From Actinocorallia populi (lineage in GTDB: Bacteria > Actinomycetota > Actinomycetes > Streptosporangiales > Streptosporangiaceae), in contig NZ_PVZV01000006.1 of assembly GCF_002995495.1 (NCBI RefSeq), positions 124,001 through 188,000 of the forward strand: a stretch of 64,000 nt of DNA, written 5' to 3'. The first letter of the stretch is position 1. Each line of letters starts with the position of its first letter. Of the stretch, positions 16,990 to 29,782 are shown in pieces. Under the pieces are notes generated by a model. That model saw only the letters and a program-made list of their open reading frames with translations. It had not been told where the DNA came from and did no database searches. Made by a program: the position numbers and the translations under genes.

Positions 16990-19900
16990 CGAGATGGCGG
17001 GCAATCGCTTCCGGGGTTCGTAGGGTGAGCAGATCACGGACTGTGATCACGGGACCGTATTCACGGCGGAGCAGCCCGTTCAGCCGCACCGCCAGCATGG
17101 AGTGTCCCCCGAGGGACAGGAAATCGCTCACCGCGCTCACCTCATCATCATCCAGGTCCAGTGCCTCGGCGAAGTACTCGCACACCACGGCCTCGGTCTC
17201 GGTCGCCGGGCCGCGCTCGCCCGAGGTGGTCAGCGCGCCCAGCGGCCTGGCCTCCGGCAGCGCCCTGGTGTCGGCCTTGCCGTTCACCGTCAGCGGGATG
17301 GCGTCGACCTCGGCGTAGTGGGAGGGGCGCAGGTAGTCCGGCAGCCCGGCCCCCACCTCGGCGGCGACCGCGGCCAGGTCGGCGCCGTCCAGCACGAGGT
17401 AGGCGGCCAGCCGGTACGCGCCGTCGACCTGCGGGTCCGGCTGGGCGACCGCGGCGGCGAACCGCACCGCGGGGTGCGCGGCGAACGCGGCCTCGACCTC
17501 GCCCGGCTCGACCCGGTGCCCCCGGATCTTGACTTGCTGGTCGGTGCGGCCCAGGTACATCAGGTTCCCGTCGGGCCGCCGGACCACGAGGTCCCCGGTG
17601 CGGTACATGCGCTCGCCGGGCCCGCCGAACGGGCACGCGACGAACCGGTGCGCGGTCTGGGCCGGCTGCCCGAGGTAGCCGCGCGCGATGCCGACGCCCG
17701 ACACGTACAGCTCGCCGGGCACCCCGTCCGGCACGGGCCGCAGCCACGGGTCCAGGACGTACACGTCGGTGTTGTCGATCGCCACGCCCACCACCGGGTC
17801 CTGGCATTCGAAGGTGCCGACGCCGAGGGTGTTGATGGTGTACTCGGTGGGCCCGTAAAGGTTGTAGCCGACCGTCCCCTCGGTCTCGGCGAGCTGCTGC
17901 CACAACTTCGGGGTGACCGCCTCACCGCCCAGCAGCACCAGCGCGGGCCGCCGTGCGGGATCGTCGAGCAGTCCCTCGGCCACCAGCTGCTGCGCGTAGG
18001 TGGGGGTCACGTTGATGACGTCGATCCCGTGCTCGAGGCAGTACTCGACGAGACGGGGCGCGTCGCGGCGCAGCTCCTCGTCGCAGATGTGCACCTCGTG
18101 GCCGTCGGCGAGCCACAGCAGCTCCTCCCACGACATGTCGAACGCGAACGACACGGTGTGCGCGATCCGGAAGACCCGGTGGCCGTGCTCCGCCAGCACC
18201 GGCTCGAAGATCCGGCGCCGGTGGTTGATCAGCATGTTGGTGAGCCCGGCGTACTCGGTCACCACGCCCTTGGGCTTCCCGGTCGATCCGGAGGTGTAGA
18301 TCGTGTACGCGGGGTGCCGCAGGCGGTCCGGGTCGTCCGGCGCGAACGTGGTGAACGGCTCGGCCTCGGGCAGGGGGCGGTCCAGCTCGATCAGGTCGCC
18401 GGACAGCCGCGGCGACACGGAGCTCACGGTGAGGATGACGTCGGGGCGGGCGTCCGCGACGATCGCGGCGATCCGCTCGTCCGGGTGGTCCAGCTCCAGC
18501 GGCACGTAGGCGGCGCCGACGCGCAGCACGGCGAACAGCGCCACGATCGAGTCGAGGGAGCGCGGGACCGCCAGGCCCACGGTCGTCTCGGGTCCCACGC
18601 CGCGCCGGGCGAGCACGCCCGCCACCGCGCGGCTGCGGTCCCGGAGTCCGGCGAACGTCATGGTCCGGCCGTGGGCGACGAGCGCGACCCGCTGCGGGTC
18701 GCGGTCCGCCGCCCGGTCGAACCGGTCGACGACCGTGTCCGTGCCGATCTCCGTGCGCCCGGCGGGCTCGGGCCGCGGCCCCGCGCCCGGCAGCGCGCCC
18801 AGCGGCCCGGTCGACCGGGCCAGGTCTTCGAGCACGCGCAGGTAGTCGTCCAGGAGGCGGCGGGCGTTCTCCGTGTCGCCGTCGCGGTACTCCAGCTTGA
18901 CCGTGAGCCGCTCGCCGGGCGTGACGACCCAGGTGAACGGGTAGTGCGTGGAGTCGTCGGCCTGCACCGAGGTGATGCCGTGCCTGGCGTTCATCTCGGC
19001 GAACGCGTCCAGGTCCAGGAAGTTCTGGAGCACGAAGAGGTTGTCGAACAGGGTGTCGTGCCCGCCGGCCCGCTGGATCTCGCCGAGCCCCAGGTGCTCG
19101 TGCTCCATCGCCTCGACCCGGGCCGCCTGCACGGCCGACAGGTACTCCCGCGCCGTGTCGTCCGGCCGTGCCCGCGTCCACATGGGCACGGTGTTGAGCA
19201 GCACGCCGACGACATCGGCCAGGCCCTCGCCCTCCCGGCCGGAGACCGTTACGCCGAACACGGCGTCGGCCCGGCCCGTGTGCGCGCCCAGCAGCAGGCC
19301 GAACGCGCCGGTCAGCATCGAGTTCAGCGTGACGCCGTGCGTCCTGGCCGCTTCCCGCAGCAGTTCCGACCGCTCGGCGGACAGGGTGTGCACGAGCATG
19401 AGCGGCAGGTCGTCCGAGAGCGACGGCGACGGTCCGGCGAGCAGCGTCGGGCCGGGGAGACCGGCCAGGTGCTCGGCCCAGAAGCGCTCCGAGGCGGCGG
19501 AGTCCCTGGCGTCGAGCGCTCGGGCGTAGTCCTCGAAACCCGGCGCGGCCGGGACGGGATCGAGCCGCTCGCCCGCGAGGACGGCCTCGTAGGCGTCGAA
19601 CAGGTCGCGCAGCACGATCTCGCGCGACCAGCCGTCCCACAACATCAGGTGGTAGCTCAGCAGCAGGCCGTCGCGGCCGCCGGGCAGCCGCACCACGGTC
19701 AACCGGATCAGCGGCGGCTCGTCGGGGTCGAAGCCCGTGTTGCGGTCCTCGGCGCGCAGGGCCTCGACCTGCGCGTCCGTCGCCAGTTCGACCGTGCGGA
19801 CGCCGGCCCGCCGGCCCGCCTTGAGGACCTGGACCGGGTTTCCGGCCTCGTCGGTGGTGAAACCGGCGCCCACGACCGGGTGCCGCGCGATCACATGGGC

Positions 19901-22900
19901 CATCGCCTCCGCCAGGGCGTCGGCGTCCAGGCGCCGGTCGAAGGCGAAGTAGCTCTGCGCGACGTAGTGTCCGGCCGGGCCCGCCATCTGGGCCTGGAAG
20001 AACAGGCCCCGCTGGAGCGGGGTGACCGGCGCCGTCCGCTCGGCCGTCGCGGCGGCGTCCGCGATGTGCTCCAGCGCGTTCCGCCAGTGTCCGGTGATCT
20101 CGTCGGGGACGCCCTCGGCGAGGGTGAAGGCCGCGCGCAGGCTTCCGGTGGCCGTGTCGATCCACGCGTTGACCTCGACGGCGTACGGGCTGCCCTGGTC
20201 GCCGCCGGTGATGTGCAGTGACTGGGACTCGCTGCCGCGGCCGAGGTAGTTGAACAGGACCTGCGGGCGCGCGTTCAGCAGCGGGGCCGTCTGCGGGTTG
20301 AGGTATCTGAGCCGGCCGTAGGCGACATGCCCTTGCTCGTCCGGCTGGCGTTCGGCGACCTCGCGCGCCGCCGCGACGGGATCGGTGTGCGCCGTGAGCC
20401 GCACGGGCGCGATGGAGGTGAACCAGCCGACCGTGCGGGTGTAGTCGTGGTGCTCGAGCACCGGGACCCTGCCGTGCCGCTCCAGTTCGATCGCGAGATC
20501 GGAGGGCGACGGCTGGACGTGCGTCAGCGCGGTCCGCAGCGCGCCGCACAACAACTCGGTGAGGCCGACTCCGAGCGCGGCGGGCGCGGTGCGCACCACG
20601 CGGTCGGTCACGTCGGGCGCGATGTCCACGGTGGCCTCGCGCAGACCCGCGACCGCGGGCAGCAGCGGGGGCGCCTCGAGCGCGGTGACCCAGCGGCCGA
20701 GGTCGTCGATCGCGTGGGCGGACCCGGCCGCCAGCGCGTCGGCGTACTCGGTGTAGGACGTGGTCGGCGGCGCCAGGGGCTCTCCGCGCATCGCGGCGGC
20801 CAGATCGTCCAGCAGGATCAGCCAGGACACCGCGTCGACGGCCAGGTGGTGCGCGGTGACCACCAGGGTGCGGCTCGCCTCCAGCCACGCGAACGCGATC
20901 ACCTCCCCGGCCTCGGGGTCGAGCCGTCCGGCGGCCTCGTTCGCCACCGCCGTAGCGTCCGTCGCGTCGGCCCGGAGGACGGTGACCTCGCGGGCGGGCT
21001 CGGTGCGCAGCGCCCACACCCCGCGCTCGACGCGCAGCCGCAGCCTGAGGGCCGGATGTGCGGCCACGACGGCGTTCGCGGCGCGCTCGGCGTCGGCGAA
21101 TCCGGCGCCCTCGGGCGCCGCCAGCGTCCTGGCCTGGGCGAACCGGTCGAGGGATCCGCCCAGGTCCCGCTGGCGCAGGATGATCGGCGTCGGCGCCAGC
21201 GGACCGTCCTCGCGGCGGGCGGGCGCGGGGGCCTGGGGAGCGTGCGTTCCCAGGTGTTCGGCGAGCGCGCGCGGGGTCCGGAACAGGAAGACGTCCCGGG
21301 GGACGATCGGCAGGCCGCGCGCCCTCGCCCGGTTGATCAGGGAGATGGCGACGATGCTGTCGCCCCCGGCCCTGAAGAAGTCGGTGTCGCCGTCCACGTC
21401 GGCGCCGGGCAGCGTCTCGGCGAAGAGGGCGACCAGCGCGGCGAGCGAGGAGCCCTCCGCGGCGGCCACCGGCGCGTCGTCCCGCGCGGCGCGCTCGGCC
21501 AGGGCCTTGCGGTCCAGCTTGCCGTTGACCGTCAGCGGCAGGGCGTCGACCGCCAGCACCCGGGCCGGCACCATGTGCACGGGCAGCTTCGCCGACAGGA
21601 GGCCGGTGAGGTCGCCGGGCACGCGGCCCACGACGTGCGCGACCAGGTGGTCGCCGTCACCCGCCACGGTGACGGCCGCGTCCACCACGCCGTCGAGCTC
21701 CCGGATCGCCGACTCGACCTCGCCGAGCTCGATGCGGAAGCCCTTGAGCTGCACCTGGTCGTCGGCGCGCCCGACGAACTCCAGCCCGCCGTCGAGCGTG
21801 CGGCGGGCGAGGTCGCCCGTGTGGTACATGCGGGAGCCGTCGGCCGCGAACGGGTCGGCCACGAAGCGGGACGCGGTGAGCCCCGGCCTGCCCAGGTAGC
21901 CGAGCGACACCTGGTCCCCGGCGACGTAGATGGCGCCCACCCGGCCCGGCGGCACCGGCCGGAGCCGGTCGTCGAGCAGGTGGACGGACAGGCCGGGGAT
22001 CGGGCCGCCGATCGGTCCGGCGGCGCCGGAGGAGAAGTCCTCGCCGGTCAGCACCCGGTGCGTGACGTGGACGGTGGTCTCGGTGATGCCGTACATGTTG
22101 ACCAGCTCGGGCGAGGCGGTGCCGTGCCGCTCCACCCAGCCGCGCAGCCGCTCGAGGTCCAGCGCCTCGCCGCCGAAGATGATCCGGCGCAGCGAGGTCA
22201 CCGGCTCCCCGGCGTGCCGGTCGGCCTCGATGAACCGGTGGAACGCCGACGGGGTCTGGTTGAGCACGGTCACGCCGCGCTCGCGGACCAGCCGGTGGAA
22301 GTCGACCGGGGAGCGGGTCAGCCCGTACTCCGGCACCAGCAGCTCACCGCCGTGCGCCAGCGCGCCCCACAACTCCCACACCGCGAAGTCGAACGAGTAG
22401 GAGTGGAACTGGACCCACACGTCGTGCGGGCCGAAGTCCATGTCGGGCCGGGTGTTGGCGAGCAGGGCCACCACGCTGGAGTGCGGGACGACGACGCCCT
22501 TGGGCCTGCCGGTCGAGCCGGACGTGTAGATCACGTACGCCGGGTCGTGCCAGCCCGCCGCGGAGACGTCGGCCGCGGACGCGCCGGGCGCGGTGCCGTC
22601 CGGCGGCGCTCCGTCCCCCTGCACGAGCACGCGGGCCGGCACGCCCGCCCTGGCCAGCAGCTCCGTGAAGCGCTCCCGCTGGTCCCGGTCCACGAGGACG
22701 ACCTGCGGGGCGGCGTCGGCGAGGACGTACTCCAGCCGTTCGTCCGGGTACGCCAGGTCCAGCGGCACGTACGCGCCGCCCGCGGTGACGATCGCGACCA
22801 GGGCGACGACCTGTTCGAGGGAGCGCGGGACGGCGACGGCGACCCGCTTGCCCCGCCCGACACCGGCCGCGCGCAGCATCGAGGCGAGCGTGTCCTTCGC

Positions 22901-25900
22901 GTCCGCCAGTTCGCCGTAGGTCAGTGAACGGGTGCCGCCGTCGAGGCCGCACTGAGTGACGGCGGTGGCGGCCGGGTCGCGGTGCGCGGCGGCGTCGAAC
23001 AGCTCGCCCAAGGTCGTCGGGACGATCCGAGCGGGGCTGCGGGCACCGTCGGGCGCCTGGTCGACGATGTCGCGGACCAGGTCTTGCGGCCCGGCGAGCA
23101 GCCTGGACAGGGCCCGGGTGAACGTGCGCAGGATCGCCTGGGCGCCCGCCTCCCGCAGCAGCTCGCCGTCGTAGATCAGGTTGAAGCGCGGACGCCCGTC
23201 GAGCGAGCGCTCCACCACGAGGGTCAGCGGGTAGTGCGGGGCGCCCTCGTTCACGATGCCGGTGACGGCGAACTCGTCGTCCGGTCCCCGCAGGCTCTCG
23301 ACGTCGGTCGCGACGTCGAAGACCACCAGGGTGTCGAACAGGTTGCCCACACCGGCCTGGCGGCCGATCCGGGCCAGCGAGACGTGCTGGTGGGCGAGCA
23401 CCGCGCTCTGGTGCTCCCGCATCGAGGCGAGCAGGCCGCGCGCCGTGGTGGTGCCGTCCCAGCGGGCGCGCACGGGGATCGTGTTGATGAACAGGCCCAC
23501 CATGTCCTCGATACCGGACACGTCCGCGTCACGTCCGGACACCGTGGAACCGAACACCACGTCCCCGGAGTGCAGGATGCCGCCCAGCGTCGCCGCCCAC
23601 GCGCTGTGCACGGCCACGCTCAGCGGGACGCCCGCCGACCGCGCGGCCGCGTCGACGTCCCCGTCCGGCTCGGCGGCGGTGTCGGCGAACCGGTCGGAGG
23701 GGGTGTGCCCCTCGGCGACCAGCGAGGGGCCGGGCAGCCCGGCGAGCTGCCCGCGCCACACCCGGTCGCTCTCGTCGTCGTCGCGTCCGGCGAGCCAGCG
23801 CACGTAGTCGGAGAAGCCGCCGCGCGGGTACACGCTCCCCGGCGCGTGGTACTCGGCCAGCAGCGCGCGCAGCATCGGCGGCACCGACCAGCCGTCGGCG
23901 ATGATGTGGTGCACGGTCTGCACCAGGACGTTCCGGCCGGAACCCGCGCGGATGAGCGTGTACCGCATCAGCGGTCCGGTGGCCAGGTCGAATCCGGCGC
24001 GCCGGTCCCGCTCGGCGTGGTCGCGGATCTCCTCGTCGGTGATTCCCGGACGGTCCAGTGTGGTGAACGGCGCCGCCGCCCCGCTCTCCAGCACCGAGAC
24101 GACGCGGCCGTCGGCGAGCGCGGTGAACCGCGCGGCCAGGTTCGGGTGCAGCGCGAGCAGCCGGGTGGCCGCCGCCGCGAGCCTGTCGGCGTCCACGTCG
24201 CCGTCCAGCGTCAGGAGCTGCTGCTCGACGTAGCTGCCCGCCGCGTCGTCGTCGAAGACCGAGTGGAAGTACAGGCCCTCCTGCAGCGGGGTCAGCGGCA
24301 GGATGTCACGCAGTGCGGGACCGTCCAGGGCGTCGACGTCGTCCTGGGTGAGGGAGAGCAGTCCGAAGTCGCTGGGGGAGTGGCCGCCTCGCTCGAGGGC
24401 CGCCAGCCCCGTCAGGGCCGCTTGGAAGTAGCCGCCGATCGTCGCGATGTCGTCGTCGGTGAACACCCCGTCCGGCCACGAGATGGTGGTGACCAGCTCG
24501 TACTCGCCGCTCGTGCCCGGTTCGGCGATGGCGTTGAACTCCAGGGCGCGCGGCAGGCGCATCCTCGGGTCGCGCTTCTCGCCCAGCTGCCCCGTGGTGC
24601 CCGCGAGCCGCCAGTCCCCGGACGTACCCGCGTCGAAGCGGCCCAGGTAGTTGAAGAGCACCTGCGGCGCGGGCGCGTCGAACCCGGTGCCGGCCAGGTA
24701 GCGCAGGGCGCCGTAGGACACGCCGTTGTCCGGCACCCGGGCGAGGTCCTCCTTGACCGCCTTGAGCGCGGCGGACAGGTAGCCGGGGGCGGTGAAATCG
24801 GCAGTCGCGCCGGGGTCCACGACCACCGGGAACAGGGTGGTGAACCAGCCCACCGTCCGCGACAGCTCCGGCTCGAAACCGGCGGTGTCCGCGACGAACC
24901 GCCCTTCGCGGCCGTGGCCTTCGAGTTCGATGTGCGCGAACGTCTGCTTTTGGCCGAGGTCGCGGCGCCACCGGGCGAGGGCGACGGCGAGCGCGGTCAG
25001 CAGCACGTCGTTGACGCCCGCGTGGAACTTTGCGGGGATCTCTCCCAGCAGGGCGGCCGTGGCCTCGGGGCCGACGGAGACGGTCCGGACCTTCTCCCGC
25101 GCGACGGTGTCGGCTTCGGTCAGCGGGCGTCTGCCCACCGGTCCGTCCGCCTCCGGGAGAGGGCGCTGGAAGTAGGCGGGGTCCGCGTCGAGTGCCGCGC
25201 GCTCCAGCAACTGCGTCCAGCGCCGGAACGACGTGCCCACCGGGGGCGGCTCGACCGGTGCGCCCGAGGTGAGCTGCCGCCAGGCCGTGGCCAGGTCCTC
25301 CGTCAGGATCCGCCACGACACGCCGTCGATCACCACGTGGTGGACGACCACGACCAGCTGCCGTGCCTCGCGCCGCCAGACGGCGCGCAACATCACGCCG
25401 CCGTCCGGGTCCAGCCCGCCGGCGGCGAGCGCGACGCACTCGTCGAGCGGCAGGTCGCTCTCCTGCCATTCCGCGACGGCTCCGTCCGCCTCCGGGATGT
25501 CGAAGCCCCAGCGGTCGCCGCGCACCAGCCTGGCGCGCAGCATGTCGTGCCGCCTGACCACGGCGGTGAGCATCTCGTCGAGGGCGTCGGCGGTCAGTTC
25601 CTCAGGGGTGTTCAGCACCACGGACTGCACGAAGCCGTCGATCGCGTCCGTGGTCTCGCCGAGCCACTGCACGATGGGCGAACCCGCGACGGAACCGGTC
25701 GCGGCGTCGCCGTGGTCCACGGTGGAGATGTCGTCGCGGCTCGCCACCGCCGCCAGAGCCCCCACGGTGTCGCTGGCGAAGATCTGCCTGGCCGTGACGT
25801 AGAGGCCCGTGTCGCGCAGCGCGCTCAGCAGCGAGATCGCCAGGATGCTGTCTCCGCCGAGGGCGAAGAAGTTCTGGTCGACGCCGACCTCGTCCAGCCG

Positions 25901-27892
25901 CAGCACCGACGCGACCGCCGCGCACACCGCGCGCTCGTCCTCGGTGGCGGGCGGGACGAACGCGCCCGTCCCGATCTCCGGCTCCGGCAGCGCGCGCCGG
26001 TCCAGCTTGCCGTTCGGGGTGAGCGGGAACTCCTTCATCACCACGATGTGCGCGGGCACCATGTACTCGACCATGTGCCGGGAGGCCCAGTCCTTGACCT
26101 CGTCCGCGCGCAGGTCCTCGCTCCCGGCCGCCGGGATCACGTACCCCACCAGGTACGTGCCGCCCGCCGCGTTCTTCTTCGCGACGGCGCAGGTGTGCCG
26201 GACCCCGGGGTGCTCGGCGAGGCCGACCTCGACGTCCTCGATCTCCAGCCGCATACCGCGGATCTTGATCTGGTTGTCGGCACGGCCGAGGAAGTCCAGC
26301 GTCCCGTCGGGGGCGAACCGCGCGAGGTCGCCGGTGCGGTACAGCCGCGAGCCGTCCCCGGCGAAGGGGTTCGCCACGAAGCGGGACGCCGTCAGGCCGG
26401 GCGCGTTGACGTACCCGCGTCCCAGCAGGAACCCGCCCACGTACAGCTCGCCGCCGACACCGACTGGGACGGGGCGCAGCTCCTCGTCCAGCACGTACAG
26501 CTGGGTGTTGGGGTTCGCCCTGCCGATCGACGTCGACAGGCGCTCCGCCGCCCCCCGGTAGATGACGTGGGAGACGCCGATCGTCGTCTCGGCCGGGCCG
26601 TATCCGTGGTACAGGGGGATGTCGAGCCGGGCGCGGAACCGTTCGTACAGCTCCGGGGTCAGCACCTCCCCACCGCACCACACGTGCCGCAGGCTGTCCA
26701 GCCGCCCGGAGTCGCCCGCGATCTCCAGCAGCACGTCCAGCATGGACGACACCAGGTAGGCGAAGGTGACGCGCTGCTCGGCGATGACGCCCAGCAGATG
26801 GTGCGGGTCGCGTTCGCCGCCGGGCCGCAGGATGACCAGCCTGCCGCCGCACACCAGCGGCAGGAAGATCTCGTTGATGGAGATGTCGAACGACAGCGGT
26901 GCCTTGAACAGCGACGCGTCGTCGTGGCCGAAGCCCAGGATCTCGTTCACCTGCCACAGCAGGCGCTCGCTGATCGCCTCGTGCCGGATCATCGCGCCCT
27001 TGGGCCGCCCGGTCGAACCGGACGTGAAGATCACGTACGCCAGGGCGGGGCCGGGGACGGCGACGTCGGGGCCCTGCCGGGGGTAGGAGCCGAACCGCCA
27101 GTCGCCGAGGTCGACGGCCACGGCTTCCGGTTCGTCCGGGTCGTGTTCACCGGAGCCGTTGAGCTGGAGCACGACCCGGGCGTCGTCGATGACGACGGCA
27201 CGGCGCGCGGCGGGCCACTGCGGATCGAGAGGCACGAAGGCGCACCCCGCCTGGAGCACGCCGAGCAGGCCGATCACCATCTCGGCGGAGCGGTCCAGCG
27301 AGACGCCGACCACCTGTTCGGCGGTGAGCCCCCGCTCGATCAGGTGGTGGGCCAGCTGGCCGGACAGCTCGGCCGCCTCGCGGTAGGTCAGAGAGCGGTG
27401 CTCGTCGACGATGGCGACGGCGTCCGGCCTGGTCCGCGCCTGTTCGCGGAACATCTCCATGATGGTCGGGCGGGCCCGGTCGACCTCGTCGCCGTGCCAT
27501 CCGGCCAGTGCCTCCAGCCGCGCCGCCACGCTGGACGGGCCGATGGTGCCCACGGGCCGGTCCGGGAAGTCGGCGAGGTCGTCCAGCGCGAGCCGCGCCT
27601 CGGCCAGGTCGACGCCCTCGGGGACGGTGACGCCCCACCCGGCTCCGCCGGTCCGGTGGGCCTCCCAGCCGGCGACCCCGCGTCCGCCGCCGTCGATCCA
27701 GTCGAGGACGTCGGCGAAGCGGGTGTCGGGGGTGAGGTCCAGGCCCTCGGGGCCGCGGCCCGTCGCCCAGTACGCCAGTCCGACGGCGCACGCTGCGAGG
27801 ACGGTCCCGTCGGAGTGGCCGCCGGTCCGCCGGCGCGCGCCGGCCAGGCGCGAGGGGGAGAGCCGCAGGAGACGAGCGCTCGGTTCCACCAT
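16976..27892 (-). CDS. cchH: Trimodular NRPS, coelichelin synthetase
   Basis: About 3638 residues arranged A1-T1-E1-C2-A2-T2-E2-C3-A3-T3. Phosphopantetheine serines lie near residues 682, 2179 and 3598 (GGDS, GGDS, GGHS). E1 has [10 protein letters not shown] near 850, C2 HHIIADGWS near 1328, E2 [10 protein letters not shown] near 2348, C3 [10 protein letters not shown] near 2747. Specificity residues read DINYWGGIGK (formyl-hydroxy-Orn), DFWNIGMVHK (Thr) and DMENLGLINK (hydroxy-Orn), identical to my recollection of S. coelicolor CchH. There is no thioesterase, as in CchH. The ATG at 27892 is preferred to a GTG at 27907, which has no room for a ribosome binding site. The product should be coelichelin or very close to it. 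Confidence 0.95.
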   Translation of the reverse strand: MVEPSARLLRLSPSRLAGARRRTGGHSDGTVLAACAVGLAYWATGRGPEGLDLTPDTRFADVLDWIDGGGRGVAGWEAHRTGGAGWGVTVPEGVDLAEARLALDDLADFPDRPVGTIGPSSVAARLEALAGWHGDEVDRARPTIMEMFREQARTRPDAVAIVDEHRSLTYREAAELSGQLAHHLIERGLTAEQVVGVSLDRSAEMVIGLLGVLQAGCAFVPLDPQWPAARRAVVIDDARVVLQLNGSGEHDPDEPEAVAVDLGDWRFGSYPRQGPDVAVPGPALAYVIFTSGSTGRPKGAMIRHEAISERLLWQVNEILGFGHDDASLFKAPLSFDISINEIFLPLVCGGRLVILRPGGERDPHHLLGVIAEQRVTFAYLVSSMLDVLLEIAGDSGRLDSLRHVWCGGEVLTPELYERFRARLDIPLYHGYGPAETTIGVSHVIYRGAAERLSTSIGRANPNTQLYVLDEELRPVPVGVGGELYVGGFLLGRGYVNAPGLTASRFVANPFAGDGSRLYRTGDLARFAPDGTLDFLGRADNQIKIRGMRLEIEDVEVGLAEHPGVRHTCAVAKKNAAGGTYLVGYVIPAAGSEDLRADEVKDWASRHMVEYMVPAHIVVMKEFPLTPNGKLDRRALPEPEIGTGAFVPPATEDERAVCAAVASVLRLDEVGVDQNFFALGGDSILAISLLSALRDTGLYVTARQIFASDTVGALAAVASRDDISTVDHGDAATGSVAGSPIVQWLGETTDAIDGFVQSVVLNTPEELTADALDEMLTAVVRRHDMLRARLVRGDRWGFDIPEADGAVAEWQESDLPLDECVALAAGGLDPDGGVMLRAVWRREARQLVVVVHHVVIDGVSWRILTEDLATAWRQLTSGAPVEPPPVGTSFRRWTQLLERAALDADPAYFQRPLPEADGPVGRRPLTEADTVAREKVRTVSVGPEATAALLGEIPAKFHAGVNDVLLTALAVALARWRRDLGQKQTFAHIELEGHGREGRFVADTAGFEPELSRTVGWFTTLFPVVVDPGATADFTAPGYLSAALKAVKEDLARVPDNGVSYGALRYLAGTGFDAPAPQVLFNYLGRFDAGTSGDWRLAGTTGQLGEKRDPRMRLPRALEFNAIAEPGTSGEYELVTTISWPDGVFTDDDIATIGGYFQAALTGLAALERGGHSPSDFGLLSLTQDDVDALDGPALRDILPLTPLQEGLYFHSVFDDDAAGSYVEQQLLTLDGDVDADRLAAAATRLLALHPNLAARFTALADGRVVSVLESGAAAPFTTLDRPGITDEEIRDHAERDRRAGFDLATGPLMRYTLIRAGSGRNVLVQTVHHIIADGWSVPPMLRALLAEYHAPGSVYPRGGFSDYVRWLAGRDDDESDRVWRGQLAGLPGPSLVAEGHTPSDRFADTAAEPDGDVDAAARSAGVPLSVAVHSAWAATLGGILHSGDVVFGSTVSGRDADVSGIEDMVGLFINTIPVRARWDGTTTARGLLASMREHQSAVLAHQHVSLARIGRQAGVGNLFDTLVVFDVATDVESLRGPDDEFAVTGIVNEGAPHYPLTLVVERSLDGRPRFNLIYDGELLREAGAQAILRTFTRALSRLLAGPQDLVRDIVDQAPDGARSPARIVPTTLGELFDAAAHRDPAATAVTQCGLDGGTRSLTYGELADAKDTLASMLRAAGVGRGKRVAVAVPRSLEQVVALVAIVTAGGAYVPLDLAYPDERLEYVLADAAPQVVLVDRDQRERFTELLARAGVPARVLVQGDGAPPDGTAPGASAADVSAAGWHDPAYVIYTSGSTGRPKGVVVPHSSVVALLANTRPDMDFGPHDVWVQFHSYSFDFAVWELWGALAHGGELLVPEYGLTRSPVDFHRLVRERGVTVLNQTPSAFHRFIEADRHAGEPVTSLRRIIFGGEALDLERLRGWVERHGTASPELVNMYGITETTVHVTHRVLTGEDFSSGAAGPIGGPIPGLSVHLLDDRLRPVPPGRVGAIYVAGDQVSLGYLGRPGLTASRFVADPFAADGSRMYHTGDLARRTLDGGLEFVGRADDQVQLKGFRIELGEVESAIRELDGVVDAAVTVAGDGDHLVAHVVGRVPGDLTGLLSAKLPVHMVPARVLAVDALPLTVNGKLDRKALAERAARDDAPVAAAEGSSLAALVALFAETLPGADVDGDTDFFRAGGDSIVAISLINRARARGLPIVPRDVFLFRTPRALAEHLGTHAPQAPAPARREDGPLAPTPIILRQRDLGGSLDRFAQARTLAAPEGAGFADAERAANAVVAAHPALRLRLRVERGVWALRTEPAREVTVLRADATDATAVANEAAGRLDPEAGEVIAFAWLEASRTLVVTAHHLAVDAVSWLILLDDLAAAMRGEPLAPPTTSYTEYADALAAGSAHAIDDLGRWVTALEAPPLLPAVAGLREATVDIAPDVTDRVVRTAPAALGVGLTELLCGALRTALTHVQPSPSDLAIELERHGRVPVLEHHDYTRTVGWFTSIAPVRLTAHTDPVAAAREVAERQPDEQGHVAYGRLRYLNPQTAPLLNARPQVLFNYLGRGSESQSLHITGGDQGSPYAVEVNAWIDTATGSLRAAFTLAEGVPDEITGHWRNALEHIADAAATAERTAPVTPLQRGLFFQAQMAGPAGHYVAQSYFAFDRRLDADALAEAMAHVIARHPVVGAGFTTDEAGNPVQVLKAGRRAGVRTVELATDAQVEALRAEDRNTGFDPDEPPLIRLTVVRLPGGRDGLLLSYHLMLWDGWSREIVLRDLFDAYEAVLAGERLDPVPAAPGFEDYARALDARDSAASERFWAEHLAGLPGPTLLAGPSPSLSDDLPLMLVHTLSAERSELLREAARTHGVTLNSMLTGAFGLLLGAHTGRADAVFGVTVSGREGEGLADVVGVLLNTVPMWTRARPDDTAREYLSAVQAARVEAMEHEHLGLGEIQRAGGHDTLFDNLFVLQNFLDLDAFAEMNARHGITSVQADDSTHYPFTWVVTPGERLTVKLEYRDGDTENARRLLDDYLRVLEDLARSTGPLGALPGAGPRPEPAGRTEIGTDTVVDRFDRAADRDPQRVALVAHGRTMTFAGLRDRSRAVAGVLARRGVGPETTVGLAVPRSLDSIVALFAVLRVGAAYVPLELDHPDERIAAIVADARPDVILTVSSVSPRLSGDLIELDRPLPEAEPFTTFAPDDPDRLRHPAYTIYTSGSTGKPKGVVTEYAGLTNMLINHRRRIFEPVLAEHGHRVFRIAHTVSFAFDMSWEELLWLADGHEVHICDEELRRDAPRLVEYCLEHGIDVINVTPTYAQQLVAEGLLDDPARRPALVLLGGEAVTPKLWQQLAETEGTVGYNLYGPTEYTINTLGVGTFECQDPVVGVAIDNTDVYVLDPWLRPVPDGVPGELYVSGVGIARGYLGQPAQTAHRFVACPFGGPGERMYRTGDLVVRRPDGNLMYLGRTDQQVKIRGHRVEPGEVEAAFAAHPAVRFAAAVAQPDPQVDGAYRLAAYLVLDGADLAAVAAEVGAGLPDYLRPSHYAEVDAIPLTVNGKADTRALPEARPLGALTTSGERGPATETEAVVCEYFAEALDLDDDEVSAVSDFLSLGGHSMLAVRLNGLLRREYGPVITVRDLLTLRTPEAIARHLDENI

Positions 27893-27919
27893 CGAAGACT
27901 CAACCACCCTTCAAGTAAT

Positions 27920-27938
27920 GAAGGTTAGCCTAACCTAA
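27920..27938. promoter_or_regulatory. Iron box upstream of the NRPS
   Basis: GAAGGTTAGCCTAACCTAA at 27920-27938 contains the near-perfect palindrome AGGTTAGCCTAACCT. It lies 28 bp before the NRPS start and overlaps the stop codon of the upstream exporter gene. The NRPS therefore probably has its own iron-repressed promoter as well as possible read-through. Confidence 0.88.
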
Positions 27939-29737
27939 GTTGACCTTTCCGCACTACCCTCTCGCCACGCGCTCCACAGCCGGGCGTACCCGCCCTCCAG
28001 CGCCACCAGCTCCTCGTGCGTCCCCTGCTCCACGACGCGTCCCGCGTCGAGCACGGCGATGCGGTCCGCCGCCATCGCCTGGGTCAGCCGGTGCGCCACG
28101 AACAGCGTGGTGCGGCCCCGGCACGCGGCCAGCACGGCCCGCTCCAGCTCGGCGGCGCCCTGGCTGCCGGCCTCCGCGGTCGACTCGTCCAGCACCACCA
28201 CCGGCGACCGGCCCAGCACCAGCCGGGCCAGCGCGATCTGGGCGACCTTGGTGCCGTCCAGGCGCTCGCCGCCCTCGCCGACCACGGTGTCCAGCCCGTC
28301 GGGCAGCTCCGCGACCCACGTGCCGGCGCCGACGGTGTGCAACGCGTCCATCAGCTCGGCGTCGGTCGCCTCCGGCGCGGCCAGCCGCAGGTCGTCGGCG
28401 AGCGGGCCGGAGAACACGTGCGTCTCCTGCGTCAGGATGCTCACCAGCGCCCGCGCCTCGGCCTCGTCCAGCCCGGCGAGGTCGGTCCGCCCGATGCGCA
28501 CCGACCCGGCCTGCGGAGTGCCGATGCCCGCGATCAGCGCGGCCAGCGTCGACTTGCCCGCGCCCGTCGCGCCCACCAGCGCGAGCGAACCGCCCGCCGG
28601 GATCGCCAGGTCGACGTTCCGCAGGACCGGCTCCTCGGAGCCGGGGTAGCCGAACGTCAGCCCCTCCACCGTCACCGGGTACGCCCCTGCCGCGGCCGGA
28701 GCGACGGCGGCGTCGCCCACCAGCCGTTCCTCCGTGGCCTCGCCCAGCACACCGACCAGCCGGGTCAGGCTCGCGCCCGACTTCTGCGCCTCGTCGAAGG
28801 TGAACATGATGGAGCCCAGCGGCGTGAACAGCCGGTGGAACAGCAGCGGGGCCGCCGACACGTCGCCCAGCGTGGCGGCGTCGGCCTCCAGCAGGAAGTA
28901 CCCCGTCACGATGATCAGGACGAGGCCGATGAACTCGGCGCGGTTCTCCCTGCCGACGAACCGGCCGAAGAACCGGAACACCTCGATGCCGAGGTCGCGC
29001 ACCCGCCACGACTCGGTGGTGACCTTCTCGCGGAAGGAGTCCTCGAGGCGGTAGGCGCGGACCGTGTCGATGCCGTTCAGGCCGCTGATCAGCGCCTGCG
29101 CGCGGTCGGCCTGTGCCTCCCGCTGCCGCTGGTACAGCGGGGCGGACCGGGGGAGGTACCAGCGCAGGGCCAGCGCGTACGCGGGCAGCGCGCCGGCGCC
29201 GGCCAGGCCGAGCCGCCAGTCCAGCCCGAACATGCCGACCGTGGCGATGGCGACCAGCACCCCGGCCGAGAACACCGTGGGGACGGCCGTCCGGATGCCC
29301 TTGGAGATGACCGCCACGTCGTCGCCGACCCGGGACAGCACGTCGCCCCGGCCGACCTGCTCGATCCGCGCGCTCGGCATGCCCAGCACCGCCCGGACGG
29401 CGCCTTCGCGCAGCCGTGCGAGCAGGTCCGCGCCGAGCCGTCCGATCAGGTACGTGGAAGCGGCGGTGGCCGCCGCGCCGAGCAGCGCGGCGGCCACCAT
29501 CAGGACCCCGACCGTGACCAGGATCGAACGTGACTCGCCCCCGACCACCCCGTCGACCACCCGGCCGAGCAGGAGCACCGGCAGCACCTGGAGCGCCGCC
29601 CCGGCCACCGTGGTGAGCACGGTGGAGGCCGTCAGCCCAGGCCTTTCGCGGCAGTGCGCCGCCACCCACCGGGTGGCCTCGCGTCCGGTCGCCGTGCGCA
29701 GGATGGCCGGCGCCTCGCGTGTCGCGGTGCCGTTCAC
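27935..29737 (-). CDS. cchG: ABC exporter half-transporter with intact Walker motifs
   Basis: 600 residues, GTG start: six membrane segments in residues about 30-320, then an ATPase domain. Walker A GATGAGKST, a Q-loop SILTQETH, Walker B VVVLDES and switch His VAHRL are all intact. The signature that should be LSGGQ reads LDGTK. This complements the homologue at 15289, which has a good signature but a dead P-loop. In a heterodimer, only the composite of this P-loop with the other signature would hydrolyse ATP. Its place beside the NRPS points to export of the desferri-siderophore. It follows the binding-protein gene by 45 bp. Confidence 0.9.
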   Translation of the reverse strand: MNGTATREAPAILRTATGREATRWVAAHCRERPGLTASTVLTTVAGAALQVLPVLLLGRVVDGVVGGESRSILVTVGVLMVAAALLGAAATAASTYLIGRLGADLLARLREGAVRAVLGMPSARIEQVGRGDVLSRVGDDVAVISKGIRTAVPTVFSAGVLVAIATVGMFGLDWRLGLAGAGALPAYALALRWYLPRSAPLYQRQREAQADRAQALISGLNGIDTVRAYRLEDSFREKVTTESWRVRDLGIEVFRFFGRFVGRENRAEFIGLVLIIVTGYFLLEADAATLGDVSAAPLLFHRLFTPLGSIMFTFDEAQKSGASLTRLVGVLGEATEERLVGDAAVAPAAAGAYPVTVEGLTFGYPGSEEPVLRNVDLAIPAGGSLALVGATGAGKSTLAALIAGIGTPQAGSVRIGRTDLAGLDEAEARALVSILTQETHVFSGPLADDLRLAAPEATDAELMDALHTVGAGTWVAELPDGLDTVVGEGGERLDGTKVAQIALARLVLGRSPVVVLDESTAEAGSQGAAELERAVLAACRGRTTLFVAHRLTQAMAADRIAVLDAGRVVEQGTHEELVALEGGYARLWSAWREGSAERST

Positions 29738-29782
29738 GCTCGGACCGCGGGGTTTCGGGGATGGGACACGTCACGGACCTCT

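Noticed and set aside
16976-17100. The NRPS as C-terminally truncated because it lacks a thioesterase
   Set aside because: Coelichelin synthetase is naturally without one; the last carrier domain is complete and cchI overlaps the natural stop.
27500-27892. The first about 130 residues of the NRPS as a broken condensation domain
   Set aside because: No HHxxxDG or other condensation motif is present, and CchH also begins with an adenylation module.
22982-27928. A 1648-codon open frame on the plus strand opposite the NRPS, and a 1039-codon one at 17102-20221
   Set aside because: They are by-products of high GC in the antisense of cchH; composition is His/Gln/Arg/Gly-rich without any domain, while the minus strand has a complete NRPS.
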